Shown in pieces: positions 54,747 to 62,868 of a DNA stretch of 64,000 nt. Where the stretch lies: NCBI GenBank assembly GCA_965263225.1, contig CBDHHG010000036.1:13304-77303 (forward strand). Direction: 5' to 3'. The number at the start of each line of letters is the position of its first letter. The first letter of the stretch is position 1. The notes under the pieces were generated by a model, which saw only the letters and a program-made list of their open reading frames with translations, searched no databases and was not told the origin of the DNA. The position numbers and the translations under genes were made by a program. Source of the DNA: DT-111 sp965263225. Lineage in GTDB: Bacteria > Bacteroidota > Bacteroidia > Chitinophagales > Saprospiraceae.

Positions 54747-57700
54747 ATGTGCAAAAGGATCTATTGTTTTATGGGATCAAATGAATATCAAGTCTGTTTC
54801 CCTTTTACCTCACCCAGACAACAACTACAAGTAGTTCTGCTGCTTTTTCTATTCTTCCTTTACCTACCTGCTTATGGCCAGAAGGATTTGGCTCCGGCAG
54901 ACTTCTATTCCTACAATGATGGCTTATCCGATCGGCAAGTGACGGATATTATTCAGACCAAAGATCAGATGATTTGGATTGGGACTTCGAATGGACTGAA
55001 TAAATTCGATGGCTACGAGTTTACGGTCTTTAACAACTTCCCCGGCAATAAGAATCAAATCTCAAACGACGATATCTTAGAACTTTCGGAAGACAAGCAT
55101 GGACGCTTGGTCATCCTTTACCGAAACTTGCATTACATTTTTGACCTACTGGATCCCATTACCCACGAATTGGAAAAAGTAGAACTTACGCTTTCGAATG
55201 GAGTTAGTGGCAACGTACGCGATATTCACGTTAATCGTAAGGGTGAAATCTATGTACTTACCATAAAGAGAAATAGTCTTCAGGTGTACCACTTCAAAGG
55301 AGCAGACCAGGTGGAAAAGGTGTTGGAAGTGGAAGAGGAACACAGCGATATAGCGGTGAAAGCCAATTTACTAGTGTTACAAAATGGTAACATCCTGATC
55401 AATGATGCCAAATATGGAGTACGTCTATTCGACCCATCTGGCAAATTAAGCAAGACTTTTCTGAGCGAGGATTTCCTTAGCATCCGCAAACCCTTTGCCT
55501 ATCCCAATCCCGCTTTCTTCATGCACGAAGATCAACAAGGTAAAGTATGGCTATCCCTCTATCATACCCCCAGGCTTTTCTTGTTCGATGAAAATGCCTT
55601 GAATTTTTATCCGGTAGATAGACTGCCAAAGAATAAATATTTTACCCGCATTTGGGAAGACCAAGCCGGTAATGTTTTGCTAAGCACGGGAAAGAATAGG
55701 AATGTGGATGCTGAAACGACTGGTCTCTACTACGTAACGCTAGAAAATGATGTCCAAGATTATTCTCATCTACTAGCCTATGAAAATTATATCACTGCGG
55801 CCTATGGTCAGGAGTTCTCAAAAATATTGTTCTTTGGGGTAGAAGATGGCTTTAAGATTGTCCGGAATGGGAAAAGTAATATCAAAACCTATCTAAATGA
55901 TCCCACGGGAGAAGATGCAGTGGTCGTTCGAGGCATTACCGGAGACAATCATGGGCAAGTCTTTATCCTGGCTGAGAATGAACAGATCTATGCTTATGAT
56001 CTAAAGACGCAGTATTTGGACACCCTCCCGATGATAGATTCTGAAACGGGCAGACATATCAATTTCACCTGTGCTTCCGAATTGCTGCATGATCCGGCGG
56101 GATTCCTCTGGGCCATTACCTGTCATTTTACCAATTATGGCAAATTGATAAAGTACGACCTAGAAACCTGTGAGACTCATTCCTATCCGGGTACGATCGG
56201 TTTCAAAGCCATGGCTCAAGATGCTAATGGTACCATCTGGATTGCCGCCGCAGAAAAAGAGAACCGGGGCAGCTTGCTCACCTTTGACTCCGAGCAGGCT
56301 GAATTTATCCCCTACCACACGCCTGACAGCCTAAACCCACTCGAAGGCTTAACTCCAAACTATCTGACCTTTGATAGAGACGGACACCTTTGGATAGGAA
56401 CGGATGGTGGAGTTTTGAAAATGAATCCACAGAATGGGGTCATTGAACGCTTCAGCATTGACAATGAAAGCGGAGAAGGCCAGTTGTCACACAATAGTTG
56501 CTATGTCATCGTAGAGGATCAAGCGGGTAAGATGTGGATAGGCACTAAAAATGGACTCAACTCTCTAGATCCTGTTACCAAAAAAGTAGAGGTTTTTACA
56601 AAAGACAATGGGATGTCAAGCAATACGGTGTATGGTATCCAATTGGACGAGAATCAAAATCTCTGGATCAGTACCTTCAATGGGCTTACGCATTATGATC
56701 GCAAGGAAGAGTTGTTTCGCATATTTTATGAGATTGATGGTTTCAGTAATGATGAATTCACGCCTTTCTCCTTCTACAAAGATGAGTATGGTCAGTGCTA
56801 CTTTGGCACGGTAAATGGGCTAAACGCCTTCTATCCAGAAGATATCCTAGTTGATAAAACCATCCCGAAAGTGATCTTGACCAGGGTGGAAAGATTTGAC
56901 TCAGATAGCAATAAACCCATCGTTCAGGATACCAATCTGGTCGACCTCAAAGAACTTACTATTCAACCGGGGGCCTCCTTTTTCACACTACATTTTGCCC
57001 TCCCCATTTACTATGGTCGTGGGAAAATACGCTTTAGATCTAAGCTAGAAAACTACGAACAGTCTTGGCGAGATCACAAGACGGGTGTGATCAAATATAA
57101 TAATCTTCCTCCCGGTGATTATATGTTGCGTGTAAAAGGAGCAGACAGCAATGGCAATTGGAGTACGGAGGAATACCAGATGGCCATTCAAATAGAGCAA
57201 TACTTTTACAAAAAACCGATCTTCTGGTTTTTTATCTTCCTCGGCCTAGTTGGAGTCATTTATGCGATTTTGAAGAATCGACTAGAACAAAAGCTCCGAA
57301 TGGAAAGGCTCCGTATGAAGCTATCTAGTGATTTACATGACGAAGTCAGTGGGTTGCTCTCAGGCATCGCGATGCAGTCGGATATGCTGAGCATGATGTC
57401 GAAAGACCAAAACCTAAAACCTCGCTTGAAAACCATTGGAGAAGCCAGTCGCAAAGCCATGTCAAAGATGAGTGATGTAATCTGGTCTATCGACTCCCGA
57501 AAAGACCGCCTGGAAGACCTCATTGAACGAATGCATGTGCATGCGGACGAAGTACTCTTACCGATTGATATTCGATACGAATTTAAGGTCGGAAAGATGG
57601 AACGTCAGCAGAAGATCCCAGCCAATATCCGCCAGGATATTTACTTTATTTACAAGGAAGCGATCAACAATATCGCCAAGCACTCCCAAGCCACCAAGGT

Positions 57701-57947
57701 AAATATCCATATGGAGAACTTAGGCCCTCTCTTTCAACTCACCATCAGTGACAACGGAGCGGCTATCCCGGTCGCAGTTCTTGAAAACGAAAGCAGGGGT
57801 AAGATCATCAATGTTCGTACCCGTAAAAAGTCGGGGCAAGGGCTGACCAATATGAAGATGCGGGCCCAGCGCCTGAAAGCCGAAATTAAGATCGCTAAGG
57901 ACAATGGTTTTCAGGTGCAATTACAAATGCGCAAATTCGCCAAATAG
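54747..57947 (+). CDS. Sensor histidine kinase with two-component propeller and Y_Y_Y domain
   Basis: A 1066-residue membrane sensor. A signal anchor (QVVLLLFLFFLYLPAYG) leads into a periplasmic double beta-propeller of Reg_prop repeats (SDRQVTDIIQTKDQMIWIGT, TPNYLTFDRDGHLWIGTDGG, VIVEDQAGKMWIGTKNGLNS), then a Y_Y_Y domain (YEQSWRDHKTGVIKYNNLPP), a membrane helix (FWFFIFLGLVGVIYAIL), and a HisKA_3-type core: phospho-acceptor His about 864 in SDLHDEVSGLLSG, N-box EAINNIAKHS, G-boxes DNG and GQGLTNMKMR. Unlike the hybrid SusR-type systems there is no C-terminal receiver or AraC domain; the partner is the LuxR-type regulator upstream. No PUL is adjacent, so the ligand is unknown. Confidence 0.94.
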   Translation: MCKRIYCFMGSNEYQVCFPFTSPRQQLQVVLLLFLFFLYLPAYGQKDLAPADFYSYNDGLSDRQVTDIIQTKDQMIWIGTSNGLNKFDGYEFTVFNNFPGNKNQISNDDILELSEDKHGRLVILYRNLHYIFDLLDPITHELEKVELTLSNGVSGNVRDIHVNRKGEIYVLTIKRNSLQVYHFKGADQVEKVLEVEEEHSDIAVKANLLVLQNGNILINDAKYGVRLFDPSGKLSKTFLSEDFLSIRKPFAYPNPAFFMHEDQQGKVWLSLYHTPRLFLFDENALNFYPVDRLPKNKYFTRIWEDQAGNVLLSTGKNRNVDAETTGLYYVTLENDVQDYSHLLAYENYITAAYGQEFSKILFFGVEDGFKIVRNGKSNIKTYLNDPTGEDAVVVRGITGDNHGQVFILAENEQIYAYDLKTQYLDTLPMIDSETGRHINFTCASELLHDPAGFLWAITCHFTNYGKLIKYDLETCETHSYPGTIGFKAMAQDANGTIWIAAAEKENRGSLLTFDSEQAEFIPYHTPDSLNPLEGLTPNYLTFDRDGHLWIGTDGGVLKMNPQNGVIERFSIDNESGEGQLSHNSCYVIVEDQAGKMWIGTKNGLNSLDPVTKKVEVFTKDNGMSSNTVYGIQLDENQNLWISTFNGLTHYDRKEELFRIFYEIDGFSNDEFTPFSFYKDEYGQCYFGTVNGLNAFYPEDILVDKTIPKVILTRVERFDSDSNKPIVQDTNLVDLKELTIQPGASFFTLHFALPIYYGRGKIRFRSKLENYEQSWRDHKTGVIKYNNLPPGDYMLRVKGADSNGNWSTEEYQMAIQIEQYFYKKPIFWFFIFLGLVGVIYAILKNRLEQKLRMERLRMKLSSDLHDEVSGLLSGIAMQSDMLSMMSKDQNLKPRLKTIGEASRKAMSKMSDVIWSIDSRKDRLEDLIERMHVHADEVLLPIDIRYEFKVGKMERQQKIPANIRQDIYFIYKEAINNIAKHSQATKVNIHMENLGPLFQLTISDNGAAIPVAVLENESRGKIINVRTRKKSGQGLTNMKMRAQRLKAEIKIAKDNGFQVQLQMRKFAK

Positions 57948-57980
57948 AACCCACCCCCACCCCACCCCATGAATATGGGG

Positions 57981-58011
57981 TTTCACAGAAATATTCTTCC
58001 CCTTATCTTTG
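57981..58011 (+). promoter_or_regulatory. Promoter of a candidate small RNA
   Basis: TATCTTTG (58004-58011) is a perfect -7 box. TTTC at 57981-57984, 19 bases upstream, is a near -33 element. No ORF of normal size follows before the terminator. Confidence 0.65.
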
Positions 58012-58016
58012 TTACA

Positions 58017-58127
58017 TCTTAGACAAAGATCCCGTGAACAGGAAAAGATATTATCCTTCCTATTCACCTATCAACAAGAAGCGTGTTTACATAGGGACTT
58101 TCGATCTAGAAAGTCCCACTTTTTTTA
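58017..58127 (+). ncRNA. Candidate small RNA of about 110 bases
   Basis: The predicted RNA runs from the promoter at 57981-58011 to a textbook terminator: GGGACTTTC (58094-58102) / GAAAGTCCC (58109-58117) with loop GATCTA, then T tract 58120-58127. It sits between two plus-strand genes. A GTG-started 56-codon frame also crosses it, continuing past the terminator, so a small peptide is not excluded, but the promoter-terminator architecture favours RNA. It does not resemble tmRNA, RNase P RNA or 6S by eye. Confidence 0.5.
58094..58127 (+). terminator. Intrinsic terminator of the candidate small RNA
   Basis: A 9-bp perfect stem GGGACTTTC / GAAAGTCCC with a six-base loop and eight T after AC. 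Confidence 0.88.
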
Positions 58128-58166
58128 AAAAGATAAGACTAAACTCCAGTAATATTTTTACTCTAG

Positions 58167-58180
58167 GCGCTTTCGAGCGC
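58167..58180 (+). other. UUCG-tetraloop hairpin
   Basis: GCGCT (58167-58171), TTCG loop, AGCGC (58176-58180). It lies between the two terminators and could belong to a second short transcript ending at 58242. Confidence 0.5.
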
Positions 58181-58202
58181 TCAATCTCAGTGTTCTATTC
58201 AT

Positions 58203-58242
58203 GAAAAGGGCTTTTTCCAGAAAAAGCCCTTTTCACTTTTTA
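58203..58242 (+). terminator. Second intrinsic terminator upstream of recQ
   Basis: A 14-bp stem (58203-58216 with 58221-58234), four-base loop CCAG, followed by CAC-like bases and a run of T (58237-58242). It insulates recQ from upstream transcription. Confidence 0.85.
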
Positions 58243-58390
58243 TACCCTTACCTATCACCTAGCTACAAGGCTAAAATTATTACTTTTACTCCAGCAGGAT
58301 CATAATACAGCAGAATAGGGCATTGCCCATGAAACTATTGTTTAGTTAGCATTCGATCAGATTGAACGCTAGTCCCATTTTCCAATACCT

Positions 58391-60538
58391 ATGCATCTAG
58401 AGAACGCCAAGACTGCACTCAAGAAATACTTTGGTTACGAGACCTTTCGCCCCATGCAGGCTGAAATCATCCAGACGGTATATGACAGCAAGGATGCGCT
58501 AGTACTGATGCCAACTGGTGGAGGAAAGTCTATTTGCTATCAGATTCCTGCCATCACAATGCCAGGTACTTGTGTGGTCATTAGTCCGCTGATCTCATTG
58601 ATGAAAGACCAAGTAGAAAGTCTGAAAGCCAATGGTATAAAAGCAGCCTTCTTAAATAGCAGTCAGGATACCGCAGAACAGCAAAGCATTGAAGATGATT
58701 TCTTTCATGGAAATATTCAGTTGCTGTATGTCTCTCCAGAAAAGCTGGTTAACTCCTCCTTTCAGCCGCTACTGCAAAAAGCAAAGGTAAACTTATTCGC
58801 GATTGATGAAGCTCACTGTATATCTGCCTGGGGGCATGATTTTCGCCCAGAATATAGCCAGCTTAAGTTTATCAAACGGGATTTCCCAACTGTCCCTATT
58901 CTCGCTTTGACTGCTACTGCGGATAAGTTAACTCGAAAAGATATCACGGAGCAATTGGGCTTAAGCAATTCCCAGACCTTTATTGCCTCCTTTGATCGGC
59001 CAAACATCAGCTTGGAAGTTCGACCAGGACAGAAGCGTCTTGAACAAATCTTGGCTTTCATTCGTCGCAAAACGGATCAATCGGGCATTATCTATTGCCT
59101 CAGTCGAAAGAGCACTGAAAATTTGGCTGAGAAATTGAATGCCCGTGGGATTAGGGCAGGATTCTATCATGCTGGACTTAGTGCAGCTGAGCGATCCCGT
59201 ATACAGGAGGCCTTCATCAATGATCAGCTCCCCGTTATCGCTGCTACTGTCGCCTTTGGAATGGGCATTGACAAATCTAATGTCCGATGGATTATCCATT
59301 ATAACCTGCCTAAAAATATGGAGGGCTATTATCAAGAAATTGGACGAGCAGGGCGAGATGGATCTACAGCAGAAACGATTCTCTTCTACAGCTACGGGGA
59401 TATCAAGGTTCTCCGGGAAATACTAGAAAGTAATCATTCTGAAAATACAGATATCCAATTGGCTAAATTGGAACGGATGCGGCAGTATGCAGAATCCTTA
59501 GCTTGCCGTCGCCGAATTCTACTCAACTACTTCTCCGAAGATAGCAACGAACGTTGTGGCAATTGTGATAACTGTATAAATCCTCCTACTTATTTCGACG
59601 GCACCATTATCGCCCAAAAGGCGCTCTCAGCCGTTTATCGCTTACGTGAAAATGTAGGCCTTCGGTTGCTAATTGATGTCCTGCGGGGTTCTGGACGTAA
59701 GGAAATTTTTGAGCGTGGTTTTCAACAGATCAAAACGTATGGAGCGGGACGAGAGTACAGTTTCATGGACTGGCAGCATTACTTACTGCAGTTAATCAAT
59801 TTAGGGTATTTGGAGATTGCGTATGATCAAAATAGTGTCGTTAAGATGACGCCTGCCAGTCAGCGTGTACTCTTTAAAAATGAAAGGATACAGCTAGTAC
59901 AACAGACCACTGTAAAAGCTCGACAAGAGGCAGCAAAGGCCAAAGCTAAGCCTGTAGGCAAGCGACAGCGCGTCAGAGACGAGCTATTCGAATTGCTGCG
60001 GCAATTACGAAAGCAGTTGGCCCAAAAACGGGGAGTTCCGCCTTATATTATCTTTAGTGATGCGACACTTGAAGAAATGGCAGCTCGCCGCCCCACGCAA
60101 GATGCAGAGATGCAACAGATTTCAGGGGTTGGTGAAAGAAAACTTCAGCTATACGGGGATGCTTTTATGGAAGAGATTCGTGGTTTTGTGGCCAGTAATG
60201 CCAATACCCTTAAGGAGGGTGCTACTTTGCAGGTAACGCTTCAGCTCTATAAACAAGGGCTAAGTGTGGAACAAATGGCCGCCAAACGTGAACTAACCAG
60301 CCGAACCATTTATAACCATTTGGCACAATTATATGAAAGCGGGGCAGATATTAATCTTGCTCCCTTTATTTCCCTTACCCAAATCAAGGAAATCATTGGG
60401 ACACTCAAGTATTTGGAACAACCCTACAAACTGAAAGACATCTACGGACGCTTTGATGGGCTGTTTTCCTACCCTCAGATCCACTTCGCGCTGGCCCATC
60501 ATAGGAAGGCGGAAAAAGATAGGATTGGCGCTTCCTGA
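58391..60538 (+). CDS. recQ: ATP-dependent DNA helicase RecQ
   Basis: A 715-residue 3'-5' DNA helicase of recombination and fork repair. Motif I is MPTGGGKSICYQIPA (about 40-54), motif II AIDEAHCISAWGHDFRPEY (DEAH about 139-142), motif VI QEIGRAGRDGS. The RQC zinc site uses CRRRILLNYFSE and CGNCDNC. The HRDC domain follows (RRPTQDAEMQQISGVGERKL), and the last about 100 residues form an extra helix-turn-helix domain (LSVEQMAAKRELTSRTIYNH), typical of the longer bacterial RecQ type. Length is normal for the phylum. A terminator separates it from the upstream small-RNA region. Confidence 0.97.
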   Translation: MHLENAKTALKKYFGYETFRPMQAEIIQTVYDSKDALVLMPTGGGKSICYQIPAITMPGTCVVISPLISLMKDQVESLKANGIKAAFLNSSQDTAEQQSIEDDFFHGNIQLLYVSPEKLVNSSFQPLLQKAKVNLFAIDEAHCISAWGHDFRPEYSQLKFIKRDFPTVPILALTATADKLTRKDITEQLGLSNSQTFIASFDRPNISLEVRPGQKRLEQILAFIRRKTDQSGIIYCLSRKSTENLAEKLNARGIRAGFYHAGLSAAERSRIQEAFINDQLPVIAATVAFGMGIDKSNVRWIIHYNLPKNMEGYYQEIGRAGRDGSTAETILFYSYGDIKVLREILESNHSENTDIQLAKLERMRQYAESLACRRRILLNYFSEDSNERCGNCDNCINPPTYFDGTIIAQKALSAVYRLRENVGLRLLIDVLRGSGRKEIFERGFQQIKTYGAGREYSFMDWQHYLLQLINLGYLEIAYDQNSVVKMTPASQRVLFKNERIQLVQQTTVKARQEAAKAKAKPVGKRQRVRDELFELLRQLRKQLAQKRGVPPYIIFSDATLEEMAARRPTQDAEMQQISGVGERKLQLYGDAFMEEIRGFVASNANTLKEGATLQVTLQLYKQGLSVEQMAAKRELTSRTIYNHLAQLYESGADINLAPFISLTQIKEIIGTLKYLEQPYKLKDIYGRFDGLFSYPQIHFALAHHRKAEKDRIGAS

Positions 60539-60562
60539 AAGTTACCACATCATCCAAAAAGT

Positions 60563-60602
60563 GAAAGGATAAACAGCCCAAATATGAACCGCTTATCCTT
60601 TC
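60563..60602. terminator. Hairpin between recQ and the GDPD gene
   Basis: A 10-bp stem GAAAGGATAA / TTATCCTTTC with a 20-base loop lies between the two convergent genes. No long T run is present. Confidence 0.6.
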
Positions 60603-60626
60603 CTCTAGAAGGGGCTAAATCCCGCT

Positions 60627-61529
60627 TTAATATACTTCTGGAATCCGATCAGGATAATCTGTTATAATTCCGTCCACGCCCATTTGTAGTAAGGAGTCCA
60701 TCACATTAGTCTCATTCACCGTCCAAGGTATGATCTTCATGCTTTTAGCATGGGCCTCCTTGACCAAATTAGCGGTGACCAGTTTGTGATAGGGGCTGTA
60801 AATCTCCGGAATAAAGCCCAGTTGATCCAATTGATCTTCCAGACTTGCTGGCAGGTACACCAATAAGGCTAGTCGCAATTTATGGTTCAAGGCTCTCACC
60901 TCTCTCAAGGGACGCATGTCGAAAGACTGTACCACAGCTCTCTCTGTAATTCCCAAATCCTCTAGCTCATCCACTACCAAACGAGCAAAAGTCTGGGGGT
61001 TGGGGCATAAAATGCTATCCCATTCCACTTCACTTTTAATCTCCAAGTTGTAATGGGGCAAAGGTAATTGATTGACTTTGACATGTTCCTCTACAGCATT
61101 TACCATTTCGCTGAAGGTAGGCTTATAAGTTTTCATCAACTTCTGTTCTGGGAAGTTGGGGTTACCTTTCGAACCACAGTCAAAAGCTTTCACCTCTTCA
61201 TAACTCATCTGGTATATAGCGAATCGACTTTTTTCCTCCTCCTCTTCAATCGGAGCGCCATCGGGTTGTAGGCAAAAAACCGAATTCATCCAGGGCTCAT
61301 GCGATATCACCAATTGGCTGTCCTTAGAAACGGCCAAGTCTAGTTCCAATGTACGGACTGCTGGATATTCCAAGGCTTTGAGAAAGGCTGGAATGGTGTT
61401 TTCTGGTGCTAGCCCCCGGGCACCCCGATGCCCTTGCCAGTCGATTATCTTTTCGTCCATAATGAGCTTTTGCTGACAGGCGATCACGACGAGCAATAAG
61501 CCTATCAGAAATGAAATCTTTTTGAACAT
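60627..61529 (-). CDS. Glycerophosphodiester phosphodiesterase lipoprotein
   Basis: A 300-residue periplasmic or outer-membrane lipoprotein (lipobox VVIAC, Cys 18) with a GDPD TIM-barrel. It releases an alcohol from glycerophosphodiesters, giving glycerol 3-phosphate. Motifs are HRGARGLAPENTIPAF (catalytic His about 34, Glu about 43), LELDLAVSKDSQLVISHEP, LPHYNLEIKSE and the C-terminal WTVNETNVMDSLLQMGVDGI-ITDYPD. The start overlaps the stop of the M20 amidohydrolase (TAATG), so translation is coupled; the operon is transcribed right to left. Confidence 0.93.
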   Translation of the reverse strand: MFKKISFLIGLLLVVIACQQKLIMDEKIIDWQGHRGARGLAPENTIPAFLKALEYPAVRTLELDLAVSKDSQLVISHEPWMNSVFCLQPDGAPIEEEEEKSRFAIYQMSYEEVKAFDCGSKGNPNFPEQKLMKTYKPTFSEMVNAVEEHVKVNQLPLPHYNLEIKSEVEWDSILCPNPQTFARLVVDELEDLGITERAVVQSFDMRPLREVRALNHKLRLALLVYLPASLEDQLDQLGFIPEIYSPYHKLVTANLVKEAHAKSMKIIPWTVNETNVMDSLLQMGVDGIITDYPDRIPEVY

Positions 61530-62830
61530 TACTTTTGGTTTTTGATCATGTAATCTACCGTTAGATTACACAGCAACTTCACTCCAAGGTCTAGACCACT
61601 GTCGTCAATGAAAAAGTCAGGAGTGTGGTGCGGAGCTGCATCTGCAGGGTTCATGCCCTCGGGCATACCACCTACGAACAGAAACAAACCGGGAACCTCC
61701 CGAGCAAAGAAGGAGAAATCCTCAGCTCCGGTTCGAGCATCAATCAGATGTACATTTTCCTTCCCCGCCGTGGACTCCACCGTTGGTAGCATTTGACTAG
61801 TCAGGTCTATATCATTAAAAGTGACCGGATATCCCTCTTCAATAGTTACTTCGGCAACTGCTCCAACGCTTTCTGCAATTTTGGTGGCAGTTCTGCGGAT
61901 GTCAGCATGGACCTTATTTTGCATATCCACATCGAGGGTTCGAATAGTGCCGATCATCTCCACTTCCTCCGGTATAATGTTTGATCTAACTCCTCCACTA
62001 ATCTTACCAATTGATATCACTGCAGCTTCCTTGGTCAGTTGAGTTTGTCTACTGATGATGTGTTGTAAACCCTGAATAATCTGAGCAGAAACCGCGATGG
62101 GATCTACTCCTGTCCAGGGCGTGGAACCATGAGTCTGCTTACCTTTAACTTTTATTACTAGTCGATTGACGGCAGCCAATGTTCCACCGGGCTTATAGTT
62201 GACGTGTCCAACTTCTGTTTTGGAGTTGATATGCAAGCCAAAAATGACATCCACCCCATTGTCCGAAAGTACTCCCTCCTTGACCATCAGTTTCGCACCC
62301 CCTTCTTCTCCGGGAGGCGCTCCCTCCTCTGCCGGTTGAAAGATGAACACCACCTTACCGGCGAGTTGATCCTTCATACCTACTAGTACCTCAGCTGCTC
62401 CCATCAACATGGCAACATGGGTATCATGACCACAGGCATGCATTACACCAACCTCTTCCCCTAGGAAGGTCGTCTTGACCTTGGAAGCAAAGGGTACCGG
62501 AGCACGTTCCACAACCGGGAGAGCATCCATATCCGCTCGCAGACCGATCGTAGGTCCCAGTCGGCCACCTTCTAGCACTGCCACTACACCGGTATGTGCG
62601 ATGCCAGTCTGTACTTTTAATCCCAGGCCACGCAGGTGTTTTTCGACGTAGGCTGCTGTTTTAAATTCTCGATTGCTTAGTTCTGGATTTTCGTGTAAAT
62701 GTCGACGCCATTCTACCACTTTTTCCTTCACCGTCGCCACTCGCTTATCCATCATGGTGTACACACTCCCCTGTCCCAAAACAACAGTTTGGGCAATTAG
62801 GACAAGGGCAAAAATTAATAGGTTTCTCAT
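61529..62830 (-). CDS. M20-family amidohydrolase, secreted
   Basis: A 433-residue peptidase/amidohydrolase of the M20D N-acyl-amino-acid amidohydrolase type (hippurate hydrolase-like). A signal peptide (MRNLLIFALVLIAQTVVLGQ) precedes WRRHLHENPELSNREFKTA, the metal motif MHACGHDTHVAMLMGAAEVL (Cys and His ligands about 133 and 135), FIFQPAEEGAPPGEEGGAK, and ARTGAEDFSFFAREVPG with the late ligand region. The ATG at 62830 is used because an upstream TTG at 62839 gives three extra residues only. It is coupled to the GDPD gene downstream and lies 38 bases after the dipeptidase. Confidence 0.94.
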   Translation of the reverse strand: MRNLLIFALVLIAQTVVLGQGSVYTMMDKRVATVKEKVVEWRRHLHENPELSNREFKTAAYVEKHLRGLGLKVQTGIAHTGVVAVLEGGRLGPTIGLRADMDALPVVERAPVPFASKVKTTFLGEEVGVMHACGHDTHVAMLMGAAEVLVGMKDQLAGKVVFIFQPAEEGAPPGEEGGAKLMVKEGVLSDNGVDVIFGLHINSKTEVGHVNYKPGGTLAAVNRLVIKVKGKQTHGSTPWTGVDPIAVSAQIIQGLQHIISRQTQLTKEAAVISIGKISGGVRSNIIPEEVEMIGTIRTLDVDMQNKVHADIRRTATKIAESVGAVAEVTIEEGYPVTFNDIDLTSQMLPTVESTAGKENVHLIDARTGAEDFSFFAREVPGLFLFVGGMPEGMNPADAAPHHTPDFFIDDSGLDLGVKLLCNLTVDYMIKNQK

Positions 62831-62868
62831 ACTGTTCAAATCTTTTAAAACTGCTGAAAAGACACTAG

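Larger units (their letters stand above)
57948..58390. other. Structured intergenic region between the kinase and recQ
   Basis: 443 bases with four hairpins: CCCCAT/ATGGGG near 57965-57980 (possible end of the kinase transcript), a terminator at 58094-58127, a UUCG-type hairpin at 58167-58180, and a second terminator at 58203-58242. A promoter at 57981-58011 opens a short transcript inside it. Confidence 0.7.

Noticed and set aside
58034..58204. A GTG-started 56-codon plus-strand frame across the small-RNA candidate
   Set aside because: It runs through a terminator with a T tract and shows no recognised family; coding status is possible but weaker than the RNA reading.
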